A stretch of DNA of 64,000 bases from Paenibacillus chibensis (GTDB lineage Bacteria; Bacillota; Bacilli; Paenibacillales; Paenibacillaceae). The DNA is taken from NCBI RefSeq assembly GCF_004001045.1, contig NZ_BIMK01000017.1, positions 62,001 to 126,000 on the forward strand. Direction: 5' to 3'. The stretch's first letter is position 1. Every line of letters begins with the position of its first letter. The notes below the pieces were generated by a model. It saw nothing but the letters and a program-made list of their open reading frames with translations, searched no databases and was not told the DNA's origin. Both the position numbers and the translations under genes were made by a program. This document shows, in pieces, positions 1-9,138 of this stretch.

Positions 1-794
1 ACCACGCCGAAATGCTCCATGGCGAACATCCTTCCCGTCCGCCCGAAGCCGGTCTGGATCTCATCGGCGATGAGCAGGATGTGGTGGCGGTCCAGACGCT
101 CCCGGACCTCGCGGAAATACCCTGCCGGGGGAATGATGATCCCGCCGTTCCCCTGGATCGGCTCCACGATCATCGCCGCGATCTCCTGCCCCCGCGACGC
201 AAGCACCCGGTCCAGCGCTTCCAGGGAGCGCTGCGCCGCCTCTTCGGGCGAAACCCCCGGCTGGAAAGGCCGCGGAATAAACGCCGTGTCTCCCGCGAGG
301 AACGGGTCGGATCGCCACATCGTAAGCCCCGTCACTTCCATCGTCAAATGGCTCCGCCCATGAAGGCCGTGCTCCAGCGCGATAAAATGCTTGCGCCCGG
401 TATGTCTCCGCGCCAGCAGCAGCGCCCCTTCATTGGCTTCCGTGCCGCTGTTCACAAAGAAGGTCCGCCGCAATTCACCCGGCAGCACTTCCGCCATGCG
501 CTGCGCGAGCAGCGCATTCGGCTCCGTCAAATAAATCGTCGACGTATGCTGCAGCCGCTGCAGCTGCACTGCGGCCGCCTCAGCGATGACGGGATTGCAG
601 TGGCCGCAGGCCACCACCGAGACGCCGGCGAAAAAATCAGTATACCGCTTGCCCCCGGCATCGAACAGATACTGCATCACGCCGCGCACGATCAGCGGCG
701 GCTGTCTGTAAAAATGCTGCGTGCAGGGATAAAAATAATTTTCACGAAGCTCCGCCACGGTTTCCGCATCCAATGCTTTCAAGATTTCCGACAT
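1..794 (-). CDS. Class III aminotransferase (partial, 3' end outside window)
   Basis: About 264 N-terminal residues of a PLP-dependent class III (ornithine/4-aminobutyrate/alanine-glyoxylate type) aminotransferase. It starts at ATG 794 behind GGAGGGGGAG and is still open at base 1. Visible signatures are YTDFFAGVSVVACGHCNP near residue 50, the cofactor-phosphate motif NSGTEANEGA near residue 112, and IVEPIQGNGG followed by IADEIQTGFGRTG near the visible end; that Asp normally contacts the PLP ring nitrogen. The catalytic lysine lies beyond the window. It follows the U32 peptidase on the same strand with a 32-base gap, so it is probably the last visible gene of that operon. Family membership is clear; the substrate cannot be told. 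Confidence 0.9.
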   Translation of the reverse strand, partial: MSEILKALDAETVAELRENYFYPCTQHFYRQPPLIVRGVMQYLFDAGGKRYTDFFAGVSVVACGHCNPVIAEAAAVQLQRLQHTSTIYLTEPNALLAQRMAEVLPGELRRTFFVNSGTEANEGALLLARRHTGRKHFIALEHGLHGRSHLTMEVTGLTMWRSDPFLAGDTAFIPRPFQPGVSPEEAAQRSLEALDRVLASRGQEIAAMIVEPIQGNGGIIIPPAGYFREVRERLDRHHILLIADEIQTGFGRTGRMFAMEHFGV

Positions 795-826
795 GCTGTC
801 TCCCCCTCCGGTCTATTCTGGAACGA

Positions 827-2791
827 TTAGTTGAACTGCAGCGATCCCAGCGTATAGCCGGCAAATACGGGCTGCAGGTCGCCCGCCGCGGCCTCCGCAC
901 CGGCTCCAGCTTCCGCCTTCGCGTACAGGCGAAGAGCCTTGCGGTAAGCCTGAATCACGGTCCGCAGCGCATGCACCGGATAAGGAGCCCCTTCTATCCG
1001 GAAGCAGCTTACTCCGGCCCCGATCAAGTCAGGCATCAGCGGCAGCAGGCACAGCTCCTTACTGAGCAGCAAGTGGTTGCGCCCATGCTGATCCCGGTAC
1101 ACCGGATTCTCGCCTTTATCGGTCATCAGCACCAGGACATCGTTCGGGACATAGCGGTTGTCTTCCTCGCCGACCGGCTCCAGCAGCTCCGTGTTTTCGT
1201 AGAGGTCATGTTCCATATACATGACGGTCGGGGAGCCATGCACGGTCATCTCCAGCGGCACGCGGGCATGCGCCAGCAGATCGCCGAGGTGCCCGGCTGT
1301 CATCTCCGGCGATGCGGTCACCCGTTCCAGTCCCTGCGCACCGTAAAAATCAGCCGCGATATGATTGTAGACATTCAGGCTCGCATCCCCGATCATCGGG
1401 TAGCCCAGCTGCCGGAAGGCGCGAACCGCCCCCAGGTTGGTTACGAGCAGCCCGTCCAGATCCAGCCTTTTGCCGCCCCCAAGCAGCTGCAGGTATTGCT
1501 CGAAATGCAGCTCGGTCATCATTCGCGGCAGTCCGAGTATGATGCGCGATGGGCCTTTGGCTGCGCACAGCGACTCGATATCCTGTCTCGTGAACGGCAG
1601 ATCGGGAAGGAACACATCTCCGGAGAGATATACATCGTCGGCTCCCTCCTCAAGCGCCGCCCGTGCCTGAGCCATATTATTCACCCTTACGGACAGTCTT
1701 GCAGCCGGCTGCTCCTGCCGTGAGCCATGAGCTTCCTCCAAGCTGCCGGATAAATAGCCCCGCACTTCCGTGATGCGCTGTTCTCCCATTTCCTTCTCGG
1801 GCGTCGGCGTGCTGAAAACGCGGCCGGTGCTGTAAAACTTACCCGTACCCTCGTAGCGGCGGTTAATGTTTGCAAGCCCCGGATTGCCGAAGGCATAAGC
1901 GGTGGAAAAATCCCGTTTTCGATGTTCATATAAATGCTGCGCGTCCTGCATCCGGTCGAAGCCGACCGGATCTTCGATATAACGGTCAATGGCATCCGCA
2001 TAGCTGTTCACGAGCATGAGGACAAAGGAGGCATCCCGCATCCGCCCTTCGATTTTGAAGGAGCAAATTCCCGCTTCGATCAGCTCCGGAATATGCTCAT
2101 ACATGTACATGTCCTTGACGGCCAGCGGATACTCGGCAGGATAGACGCTGCCGTCTTTTTTTACGCGGTAATCCCAGCGGCACGGCTTCATGCACTTGCC
2201 TCGGCTGCTGCTCATGCCGAACACGTAGGAGCTGTAATGACAGTTCGCCCCGTGAGCGACGCACATGTCGCCATGGATGAAATACTCCAGCTCCATGCCG
2301 CTCGATACGCGAATATAGCGTGCGGTTTGCAGATCCATTTCCCTGGAGGTGACGACGCGCGTCACGCCGAGCTCCTGCAGCGCCTTGACCATTTCCAGAT
2401 TGTGCACGTTCATCATGACCGAGGCATGCAGCGGCAGCTGAAGCCCCATTTCGTTCACGAGGGACAGGACCGCAAAATCCTGAACGATCAGCGCATCCAC
2501 GCGGGCCTTTTCGAGAAACCTCAGATACTCCCTTGCATCCTCGATCTCCGCTTCGCTAAGCAGGTTGTTGACCGTTACGTATACCTTTTTCCCAAGCGAA
2601 TGGGCGATGTTTACGGCCTCCGTGATTTCCTCCAGCGTAAAATTGTAGCCTTTGCGCATCAGGCGCATATTAAAGGCCGGGCCGCCCAAATAAACAGCGT
2701 CGCACGGCGACTCGATCACTTCCTTGAAAATCTCGAACGTTCCTACAGGCGCCAGCAGCTCAATCTCTTTTTTTCCAAACCAGCGTGACAC
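827..2791 (-). CDS. U32 family peptidase
   Basis: A 654-residue member of peptidase family U32 (collagenase-like; the group includes RNA- and ubiquinone-hydroxylation factors). The N-terminal half has the family's barrel start (ELLAPVGTFEIFKEVI), AVYLGGPAFNMR, and the Cys-bearing stretch CVAHGANCHYS...GKCMKPCRWDY, then CSFKIEGRMRD. The second half repeats a degenerate copy of the fold (DDVYLSGDVFLPDLP; CFRIEGAPYPVHA), as in long U32 proteins. GTG 2791 is preferred because GGAGGGG sits 7 bases before it and the protein then opens directly into the domain; starts further upstream would overlap the ecfT end. In U32 enzymes these cysteines often bind an Fe-S cluster. The substrate is unknown. Confidence 0.88.
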   Translation of the reverse strand: MSRWFGKKEIELLAPVGTFEIFKEVIESPCDAVYLGGPAFNMRLMRKGYNFTLEEITEAVNIAHSLGKKVYVTVNNLLSEAEIEDAREYLRFLEKARVDALIVQDFAVLSLVNEMGLQLPLHASVMMNVHNLEMVKALQELGVTRVVTSREMDLQTARYIRVSSGMELEYFIHGDMCVAHGANCHYSSYVFGMSSSRGKCMKPCRWDYRVKKDGSVYPAEYPLAVKDMYMYEHIPELIEAGICSFKIEGRMRDASFVLMLVNSYADAIDRYIEDPVGFDRMQDAQHLYEHRKRDFSTAYAFGNPGLANINRRYEGTGKFYSTGRVFSTPTPEKEMGEQRITEVRGYLSGSLEEAHGSRQEQPAARLSVRVNNMAQARAALEEGADDVYLSGDVFLPDLPFTRQDIESLCAAKGPSRIILGLPRMMTELHFEQYLQLLGGGKRLDLDGLLVTNLGAVRAFRQLGYPMIGDASLNVYNHIAADFYGAQGLERVTASPEMTAGHLGDLLAHARVPLEMTVHGSPTVMYMEHDLYENTELLEPVGEEDNRYVPNDVLVLMTDKGENPVYRDQHGRNHLLLSKELCLLPLMPDLIGAGVSCFRIEGAPYPVHALRTVIQAYRKALRLYAKAEAGAGAEAAAGDLQPVFAGYTLGSLQFN

Positions 2792-2817
2792 AGCGATCCC
2801 CTCCACCATCTCTATTT

Positions 2818-3618
2818 TTAAATCCATCCGATCCATACAACGATCAGGCATATCAGAACGAAAACCGCGACGAATCCTGTATCCCTATAGCTCCAGATCA
2901 AAGGGCGGTACTGCGTTCGCGGTGCCCCGAGCCGGTATCCCCGCGACTCCATGGAAGCCGTCAAATCCTCCGCCCGCCGGAATGCGCCGACGGTCACGGG
3001 CACCAGCAGCGCCGTGAGCATCCGCGCTTTTTCTTTCCAGGGCAGCTCTTTCAGATCCGCGCCACGCGAGGCCTGCGCCTTCATGATCGTCTGCGCCTCG
3101 TCCAGAATGGCCGGGATGAACCGCAGGGCTATGCCGGTCATCAGGGCCAGACGTTCCGGCGAAATCCCGATCCTTGTGAACGGACGGAGCATGCCTTCAA
3201 CCCCTTGATTCAGCTGCCCCGGCGATGTTGTAAACGTCAGCAGCGCCGTAAAGGACACGAGCAGTACCATCCGGGCGACCGCATACGCGCCGGCTTCGAG
3301 CCCCGCAGAATCCACGTGCCAGGAACCGGCGGCAACAAGCACGCGGCCGCCTTTGACGGCCAGGCACTGCACGATCAGGATGAACAGCATCAGCACGCGG
3401 AGCGGCTTCGCCGCCTTGAGATATGTTCGAAGCGGAATCCGGGTCGAAGCCATAACGATGAATGAAAAGGCCGTCAAAACGACCAGTGCAGGCCATGACC
3501 TTGCACCGACAACCATGGCCGCATAGAGCAGCATGGCCGTAAGTTTGGCGCGGGGATCGAGGGCGTGTACCGGCGAGCCCGTATCGATCAACCTGCCGAT
3601 CAGCAGCTTTTCACGCAT
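2818..3618 (-). CDS. ecfT: ECF transporter transmembrane subunit EcfT
   Basis: A 266-residue membrane protein of the EcfT/CbiQ family, the scaffold that couples paired ABC ATPases to a substrate-binding S component. It opens with HALDPRAKL, has several hydrophobic helices, and near its C-terminal half carries the Ala-Arg coupling motif QASRGADLK plus the later ESRGYR, both typical of EcfT. ATG 3618 follows AGGAG and overlaps the last bases of the upstream ATPase gene, which suggests translational coupling. The gene order ATPase-ATPase-EcfT is standard. No ribosomal-protein genes flank it, so it may be a dedicated rather than the housekeeping ECF module. Confidence 0.92.
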   Translation of the reverse strand: MREKLLIGRLIDTGSPVHALDPRAKLTAMLLYAAMVVGARSWPALVVLTAFSFIVMASTRIPLRTYLKAAKPLRVLMLFILIVQCLAVKGGRVLVAAGSWHVDSAGLEAGAYAVARMVLLVSFTALLTFTTSPGQLNQGVEGMLRPFTRIGISPERLALMTGIALRFIPAILDEAQTIMKAQASRGADLKELPWKEKARMLTALLVPVTVGAFRRAEDLTASMESRGYRLGAPRTQYRPLIWSYRDTGFVAVFVLICLIVVWIGWI

Positions 3619-4495
3619 AGGCCTGCTCCTTTCGGGCATCCGTTTGCACGAGCTGCGCGATCCGCTCCGCCAGGGCGGCCGGGCTTAAGCAAGGTTCCTC
3701 CGCTTGAAGCCCATAGGCCGCCTCCAGCTCACGCCACCAGCGGATCGGCTCCGGCACCGCCAGCCCGTAGTCCGGAAGCTTCCCGGCCGTATCCACCAGC
3801 TCGCGCACCGTTCCTTGAAAGGCGGCGCGGCCTTCATGCATGATGACCCAGCGGTCGGCATAGGGCAGGAGCTCATCGATCCGGTGCGTGACGATGATGA
3901 CGGTTTTCCCCTCCTCCCTGCACAGCCGGTGCAGAAGCTGGATGAGCTCCGACCGGCTGACCTGATCCAGCGTCGCGCCCGGTTCATCCAGCACCAGGAT
4001 GTCGGGGCCCATCGCCAGTACGGAGGCGATCGCGGCTTTGCGCCGCTGCCCTCCGCTCAGCTGCAGCGGGTGGCGGCGGAGCAGCGATTCGCCGAGCCCC
4101 ATCGCGGCGAGCGCCTTCCGCGCCGAATGAGCGGCTTCCTCAGGCGACGCGCCGAAGTTCAGCGGCCCGAAGCTGAGGTCTTCTTCCAGCGTTCTTGCAA
4201 ACAGCTGCTGCTCAGGGAACTGAAAGACGAGCCCCACCCTTCTGCGCAGCGGCGCCAGCTTCGGCGGCTTTTCCCCGGCGCTCAGCCTCAAATCCAGCAC
4301 CTTCACAGTACCCTCTGTCGGAAGCAGGATGCCATTCAGCAGCTGGAGCAGCGTGGACTTTCCCGATCCGGATGATCCCGCAATGCCAGTCAGAGCGCCT
4401 TCCGCCAGACGGATATTCACATCCTGAAGAGCCGTCTGCCGCATAGGGCTCCTTGCATCGTACGTATAGCTCACATGCTCGAACCGAATGCCCAT
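3611..4495 (-). CDS. ECF transporter ATPase (second of pair)
   Basis: A 294-residue ABC ATPase of the energy-coupling-factor type. Walker A is GSSGSGKST near residue 40, the Q-loop region is VFQFPEQQLFARTLEEDL, the signature is LSGGQRRK, and Walker B is ILVLDEPGA followed by the H-loop IIVTHR. FPEQQLF is characteristic of ECF/cobalt-type ATPases. ATG 4495 (after GAGGAG) is chosen because MGIRFEHVSY begins the domain; earlier in-frame codons add only low-complexity residues and run deep into the preceding gene. The first 25 bases overlap the upstream ATPase gene. It should dimerise with that ATPase and dock on EcfT. Confidence 0.92.
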   Translation of the reverse strand: MGIRFEHVSYTYDARSPMRQTALQDVNIRLAEGALTGIAGSSGSGKSTLLQLLNGILLPTEGTVKVLDLRLSAGEKPPKLAPLRRRVGLVFQFPEQQLFARTLEEDLSFGPLNFGASPEEAAHSARKALAAMGLGESLLRRHPLQLSGGQRRKAAIASVLAMGPDILVLDEPGATLDQVSRSELIQLLHRLCREEGKTVIIVTHRIDELLPYADRWVIMHEGRAAFQGTVRELVDTAGKLPDYGLAVPEPIRWWRELEAAYGLQAEEPCLSPAALAERIAQLVQTDARKEQAYA

Positions 4496-5424
4496 TTCCG
4501 CATCTCCTCTACTACCGGATTCAACATCGCCCCCGTTACTCCGTCTGCCGTCATCACGCCCCGCTGCTCCAGCTCCCGCGCGAGCTGAAGCCGGAAAGGC
4601 GGCTCCATGCGGCACAGCCGCAGCAGTTCCCCGTTTCGGAAAAGCATGTCGGGCGCAACGTCCGCGACCACTCTCCCGCGGTCCATGACCAGCACGCGCT
4701 GCGAAGCGAATATTTCCTCCGCATCATGCGTGATGGACAGCAGCGTATAACGCGTCTCGCCGTGCATCTCCCGCAGCAGCTCCAGCATTTCGCTGCGCGC
4801 CTTTTCATCGAGCATGGAGGAAGCCTCGTCAAGGATGATGAGCTCGGGCTCCATCGCCAGAATCGCAGCCAGCGCCGCTCGCTGCTTCTGGCCGCCGGAC
4901 AGCTCCTGCGGATGGCGGCGCAGCAGCTGGCCGATTCCAAGACGTCCGGCGTACCGGGTAATCCTCTCCCGGATCTCTTCCGTATCCAGGCACAGCCCCT
5001 CCAGCCCGAACGCCATGTCCTCCTCTACCGTCGCGCCGATGAACTGATTGTCCGGATTCTGGAACACCATGCCTATCTTTTGCCGGATGGCTCCCAGTGT
5101 CCCTGCCTCCAGCCGGATCCCCCCGATTGAAATGCATCCGCTGCTGGCGCGAAGCAGCCCGTTCATCAGCCGGGACAGCGTTGATTTTCCGCAGCCGTTG
5201 GCTCCCGCCAGCGTCACCCACTCCCCTTTGCGGATCGTAAGGGATACACCGTCGATATCCGCATGCTGACCATCGTAGGCAAAGGATACGTTATCCCATG
5301 CCACCATATCCGCTGCCTCTTCCGCATGCTGTGCCCAAGTCTCCTTCTCCGCGGGAACGGGCGCCGCTCCCTGATCTTCCGGAGCCGCCCTTTCCTGCTG
5401 CCGCCCTGCCTTGCGTGCCTTCAT
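4471..5424 (-). CDS. ECF transporter ATPase (first of pair)
   Basis: A 317-residue ABC ATPase, partner of the next gene. About 40 hydrophilic residues precede the domain start (VAWDNVSFAYDG). Walker A is GANGCGKST, the Q-loop stretch VFQNPDNQFIGATVEEDMAFGLE is the classic EcfA1 type, the signature is LSGGQKQR, and Walker B is LIILDEASS (Asp-Glu present) with the switch His in SITHD. ATG 5424 follows AGGGGGAG. The Arg/Ala-rich N-terminal extension is unusual for the family and may be a late addition. Energises uptake through EcfT together with an S component; the adjacent Gx-type membrane protein is the natural candidate. Confidence 0.92.
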   Translation of the reverse strand: MKARKAGRQQERAAPEDQGAAPVPAEKETWAQHAEEAADMVAWDNVSFAYDGQHADIDGVSLTIRKGEWVTLAGANGCGKSTLSRLMNGLLRASSGCISIGGIRLEAGTLGAIRQKIGMVFQNPDNQFIGATVEEDMAFGLEGLCLDTEEIRERITRYAGRLGIGQLLRRHPQELSGGQKQRAALAAILAMEPELIILDEASSMLDEKARSEMLELLREMHGETRYTLLSITHDAEEIFASQRVLVMDRGRVVADVAPDMLFRNGELLRLCRMEPPFRLQLARELEQRGVMTADGVTGAMLNPVVEEMRKWAFGSSM

Positions 5425-5453
5425 TCGAACTCCCCCTTGTAGCAAGCGCTATT

Positions 5454-6002
5454 TCAGTCTTTCCGGAATGCATCGAACAACGACAAACGTGATAAGGCCG
5501 GTACCAAATATCTGACGGCGATACCAACCAGAACGCCCGTGGCAATGCCGCTGATCAGCAGCGCGGGCAAATAATAGAAAATATTCAAGGTTGAAAAGAC
5601 AATCGAGGCTGCCGCCAGCTGGCCGATGTTATGGGCGATCCCGCCCGCGATGCTGATGCCGACCAGGCTCAGCTGGCGCCGGCCGAGCTTCATGAGCAGC
5701 GCCATGATACAGAAGCTGAACAGTGAACCGAACAGGCTGAACAATAGACTGGAGAACGTCCCGAAAATAAAGGCGGTCAGCATGGTCTTCAGCACCACCA
5801 GCGTGAGCGCATCCCTGGCCCGCAGAAAATACAGGCAGGTCAAAATCATAATATTGGCGAGGCCCAGCTTGGCGCCCGGAATCTGGATATTGACCGGAAT
5901 CATCGATTCGGCGATGCTGAGCACCACGGCCACCGCGGCGAAAATCGCAATCATCACCGTCTTCTTTAGGACAAGCGAGGTCTGTTCATCAGATAACGGC
6001 AT
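5454..6002 (-). CDS. Gx transporter family membrane protein (EetB-like / heptaprenyl-PP synthase component I family)
   Basis: A 182-residue integral membrane protein with five or six hydrophobic helices. The stretch after the first helix, IQIPGAKLGLANIMIL, is the hallmark of the family once named heptaprenyl diphosphate synthase component I and now Gx transporter, related in fold to ECF S components. ATG 6002 follows AAGGAGGGG and overlaps the end of the preceding NusG-II gene. Sitting between a NusG-II protein and a complete ECF module, it is most simply the S component of this transporter. The same NusG-II/Gx pair occurs as EetA/EetB in the Listeria extracellular electron transfer locus, as I recall it; function here is inferred. 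Confidence 0.85.
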   Translation of the reverse strand: MPLSDEQTSLVLKKTVMIAIFAAVAVVLSIAESMIPVNIQIPGAKLGLANIMILTCLYFLRARDALTLVVLKTMLTAFIFGTFSSLLFSLFGSLFSFCIMALLMKLGRRQLSLVGISIAGGIAHNIGQLAAASIVFSTLNIFYYLPALLISGIATGVLVGIAVRYLVPALSRLSLFDAFRKD

Positions 6003-6381
6003 CCGTTTCCCCTCCTTCACCGCTTGGTCCCCCGATTTCTACAATGACCCTGTGCGGCAGGCAGACGATGGTGTCTCCTTGCCTGCTTCTGAAACCGAAG
6101 GTCAGGCAAATCTCATCCGGACAATCGGCATCCACCATTTCAATGCCGTAGTCATGCACTTTCAGCAGGTTGTAGCCGCGCTGGGTGCGAATTTCGATCG
6201 TCTGCTCCTCCTTGGTCAATGTCACGGTCCGATATAGCTTGCCCTCCATCTTGATTACGGCCGTTTTTTGAGAGTTGTGATTTTTTTCACTTGATTCTCC
6301 GCTTTGAATCCAACGAGGAACCATGAACAGCAGGGATACGATCAAAATACCCGACACGAGCAGCAGGTCTCCACGTTTCAT
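5989..6381 (-). CDS. NusG domain II-containing membrane-anchored protein (EetA-like)
   Basis: A 130-residue protein with one N-terminal hydrophobic helix (residues 5-23), then an extracytoplasmic domain of the NusG domain II family. The family cysteines are visible: ADCPDEICLTFG near residue 86 and DTIVCLPHRVIVEI near residue 106. It is the first gene of the ECF/U32/aminotransferase operon, and the promoter should lie in the 285 bases upstream (6382-6666). It overlaps the Gx transporter start by 14 bases. The role of such proteins is not settled; those paired with Gx proteins have been linked to electron transfer or flavin metabolism at the membrane. Confidence 0.85.
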   Translation of the reverse strand: MKRGDLLLVSGILIVSLLFMVPRWIQSGESSEKNHNSQKTAVIKMEGKLYRTVTLTKEEQTIEIRTQRGYNLLKVHDYGIEMVDADCPDEICLTFGFRSRQGDTIVCLPHRVIVEIGGPSGEGGETDAVI

Positions 6382-6626
6382 AGTGCGAAACTCCCTTAGT
6401 TTTTAAAGTTTCAAATCTTAGATGCCCCCATTATAGCCGTGTTCTCCCTAAGCTTCAATGAGCGAAGTCGATGAAAATTATTATTTGTTACGAATTTCAC
6501 AAAAAGGTCACGTTCCCTGCTTTCCTATTTAAGGAACAAAAACGTCGTACCTCCTCCTTCTCAGGAAATGCCCCCGGTCATATGCTCCATTCTCGGCTCC
6601 CTCTCGTGGACAGCCCTTCACTATCC

Positions 6627-6663
6627 AAAAAAGCGTCCGCCGTTTCCAGCGAACGCTTTTTTG
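6627..6663. terminator. Intrinsic terminator downstream of HD-GYP gene
   Basis: A-run, GCGTxCGC/GCGxACGC stem with one mismatch and an 8-base loop, then a T-run on the plus strand and the mirror on the minus strand. It lies just after the HD-GYP stop codon (minus) and can work in both directions. Confidence 0.7.
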
Positions 6664-6666
6664 CGG

Positions 6667-8211
6667 TTACGATGCCCCGTGCTTCGGTATCGAGGTCAAC
6701 TGCTTGCGCATATACTCCACGAATACCTTGGCGAATACCGGGTCCCATTGAGTACCCCGTCCTTCATCCAGAATGAGGAGCGCGACCTGGGACGCCATGC
6801 CTTTGCGGTAAGGCCGGTCGGACGTCATCGCGTCATAGGCATCAGCCACCGCGATGATCCTGCCGAGCACCGGTATTTCTTCTCCGGCGAGTCCGTCCGG
6901 ATACCCTTTGCCGTCGTACCGTTCATGGTGGGATCGGACTCCGGGCAAGAGCGCCGCCATCGCATCCTTCGGCTCGATCTGGAGCAGGATGTTCTCCCCC
7001 AACGCCGGATGAAGCTTGATCTGGTCGAACTCCTCCTCCGTCAGACGTCCTTCCTTCAGCAGCACCGTGTCGCGAACGCCTATTTTTCCGATGTCATGCA
7101 GGAGCGCTGACTTGCGGATGATCGCCAGCTCCTCGGGTGGCATCCCGCACAGTCCGCCGATCAGCTCCGAATATTCGGCGACGCGGAGCGAATGCCCGGC
7201 GGTGTATGGATCGCGTGCGTCCAGCGCTACCGCAAGCGTCACGAAGTAGCTGTCGAGCATCGCCCGGCTCTCGTCTTCCCGTGCCTGCAACGCGTCGACC
7301 ATCATGTTAAAGCCCGCGACCAGCTTGGAGAACTCGTCCGAATAAATGTTCTGAACCTGGGTCATGCGCCCTTCCTTGACGTCGTTCATCGCGTCGTACA
7401 GCTTAGAAATCGGTCGTTCGATATCTGCCGTAATAAGGCGTGCCCCGGTATAAGCGAAAGCGATATCGATGATCAGGATCAGACTCGCCCAGCCCCAATA
7501 ATTTTGAAAAATGGCGCTATCCAGGCTTCGGAGGCGGATTTGTGCCGCCAGGCTGAACAGCAGCAGCGGGGAAATCCCGATCAGCATGCTGCTGATCAGA
7601 AATTTCGGCCGAATCGACAAAAAGACGTGGCCGCCTGCATCGAGCTCTACCCGGAATCTTTCCTTCGCCTGCTTCTTCAGCTCCAGGAGCAGCGGACGAA
7701 TGGCGGCTCCCGTCAGGAAAAAGTCGAACATGGCATGCATACACGCCACCAGAAAAGCGCCCGCGGCCGCAAGAACCAGATAAAAAACGGGAAAGGTCAG
7801 CAAACCTGCGCTCAGCATCCAAGCCGTCATGCATACTGCGGGAATGGACAAGCCCAGCAAATGCGGTACGAGAATCCGCCACACGGACAATTGAGGAAAA
7901 CGATGCATTTGCACATATGCCGTCCTCAGCATGTCCAAATCGGCATCCGGACGCAGCAGCGCCCGCTGCAAGGGGCGCACATGCCGCGAGAATACGATCA
8001 GCTCCGCTGCAGCCATGATGACAAGCGAGGTTACCAGAATGAATACAAGACGTTTATATTCCTCCGGAGGGACGTCCAACGTCGTCAAGACGATGGTGCT
8101 GCCGACGACCAATACGGCCAACAGCGAGCCGACCAAATAATTGAGCACCAATTTTTTCAAAAACGACCGGTACAGCTTTATGGCCCCCGTGGAGCCTGAT
8201 TCGCTATTCAT
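6667..8211 (-). CDS. HAMP and HD-GYP domain membrane phosphodiesterase
   Basis: A 514-residue protein with about six N-terminal membrane helices (residues 22-270), a HAMP-like linker (residues 275-325), and an HD-GYP domain (residues 325-505). The catalytic pieces are AGHSLRVAEYS, LLHDIGKIGV (HD pair), the second His group HHERYDGKGYP containing the GYP signature, and IIAVADAYDAMTSDRPYR. All metal ligands appear intact, so it is probably an active c-di-GMP phosphodiesterase, which degrades c-di-GMP in response to a membrane or extracellular cue. It is a single-gene transcription unit, with a terminator after it and a 200-base AT-rich upstream gap. Confidence 0.92.
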   Translation of the reverse strand: MNSESGSTGAIKLYRSFLKKLVLNYLVGSLLAVLVVGSTIVLTTLDVPPEEYKRLVFILVTSLVIMAAAELIVFSRHVRPLQRALLRPDADLDMLRTAYVQMHRFPQLSVWRILVPHLLGLSIPAVCMTAWMLSAGLLTFPVFYLVLAAAGAFLVACMHAMFDFFLTGAAIRPLLLELKKQAKERFRVELDAGGHVFLSIRPKFLISSMLIGISPLLLFSLAAQIRLRSLDSAIFQNYWGWASLILIIDIAFAYTGARLITADIERPISKLYDAMNDVKEGRMTQVQNIYSDEFSKLVAGFNMMVDALQAREDESRAMLDSYFVTLAVALDARDPYTAGHSLRVAEYSELIGGLCGMPPEELAIIRKSALLHDIGKIGVRDTVLLKEGRLTEEEFDQIKLHPALGENILLQIEPKDAMAALLPGVRSHHERYDGKGYPDGLAGEEIPVLGRIIAVADAYDAMTSDRPYRKGMASQVALLILDEGRGTQWDPVFAKVFVEYMRKQLTSIPKHGAS

Positions 8212-8400
8212 ACAACAGAGCCTTCCTTATCTTCTTTCAATATGGTCCTATATTACTATAAATATCGGCTGAAAGACGGAAAATTGTGACAATAAACTCA
8301 CGAAACGTTTCATTTTTCACAATTTTTTTGATAATCTAGCAGTTTCCAGGGATACATTTGCAGTAAATTCCATTTTTTCGACATCTCTAACCATAACGAA

Positions 8401-8424
8401 AGACGCAGGCCGAAGCCTGCGTCT
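8401..8424. terminator. Strong hairpin downstream of ArsR-like gene
   Basis: Perfect 10-bp stem AGACGCAGGC/GCCTGCGTCT with a CGAA tetraloop. On the minus strand it is followed by TTTCGTT. It lies 25 bases past the regulator's stop codon. Confidence 0.65.
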
Positions 8425-8448
8425 CTCGCTTATCCTTTCAACTTGCGT

Positions 8449-9138
8449 TCAAAGCTCGGAGATTCCGAACATTTGCTTCAAACCGTCGCTCCCCTGCTCC
8501 GTCACGATGACCGCACGGCTTCCATCCGCCCGCCGAATCCAGCTCAGCTCAAAAAAGCGTTCCGCCAATGCATGCCCCAGCGTTCCAGCCAAATGATGCT
8601 GCCGCTCGCTCCAGTCCAGGCATATGCGGCTGAACGAGCGTCTCTGTTTGCGCAAGGCCGGCAGATCCAGGCCCAGCGATGCGAAAAAGCGCTCGCCATC
8701 CGGCGTGACGGCATACTCCTCCTTGCCTTCTGCGATCCATCCGCGCTCAATCATGGACTGGGTGACGCGCACGCCCAGCTTCCCGGCCAAATGGTCATAA
8801 CAGGTTCGCGCTTCGCGCAGCGCTTGCATCTGAACCGACTGTCGCAGCGACGTCACTTTCGCCGGCTTCGAGACCGTCAACAACATTTCAAGCATTTGCG
8901 CAATTTCCTCGCCCGCCAATTTATAATAGCGATAGCGGCCGTGCTTCTCTGCCGCAACCAGCATGCCGTCGGTCAGCTTCGCCAAATGAAAGCTCGCGGT
9001 CTGCGGCGTCACTCCCGCCGCCAGCGCCAGCTCGCTGGCCGTATGAAACCGCCCGTCCAGCAGGCTTGTTAAAATGGCGGCCCGCGAAGGCTCTCCAAGA
9101 AGAGAGACCATTTCAGCCACTTTCGGAGTTGCGTTCAT
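8449..9138 (-). CDS. ArsR family winged-helix transcriptional regulator
   Basis: A 229-residue regulator. Residues 1-85 form an ArsR-type winged helix (LLGEPSRAAILTSLLDGR, then LALAAGVTPQTASFHLAKL as recognition helix, then the wing GRYRYYKLAG). The long C-terminal part (residues 100-229) contains several Cys and His residues and resembles the extended ArsR/HTH_20 proteins found beside transporters. ATG 9138 is used; a start 18 bases upstream is possible. The gene is divergent from the EamA exporter with 141 bases between the starts, so it probably represses that exporter and itself. The ligand cannot be judged. Confidence 0.87.
   Translation of the reverse strand: MNATPKVAEMVSLLGEPSRAAILTSLLDGRFHTASELALAAGVTPQTASFHLAKLTDGMLVAAEKHGRYRYYKLAGEEIAQMLEMLLTVSKPAKVTSLRQSVQMQALREARTCYDHLAGKLGVRVTQSMIERGWIAEGKEEYAVTPDGERFFASLGLDLPALRKQRRSFSRICLDWSERQHHLAGTLGHALAERFFELSWIRRADGSRAVIVTEQGSDGLKQMFGISEL

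Noticed and set aside
12..830. Long plus-strand open frame of 272 codons
   Set aside because: It is opposite the class III aminotransferase, which has clear family motifs on the minus strand; the plus-strand product is Arg/His/Pro-rich without family features.
7192..8199. Plus-strand open frame of 335 codons
   Set aside because: Shadow of the HD-GYP gene; no ribosome site and Arg/Gln/His-rich composition.
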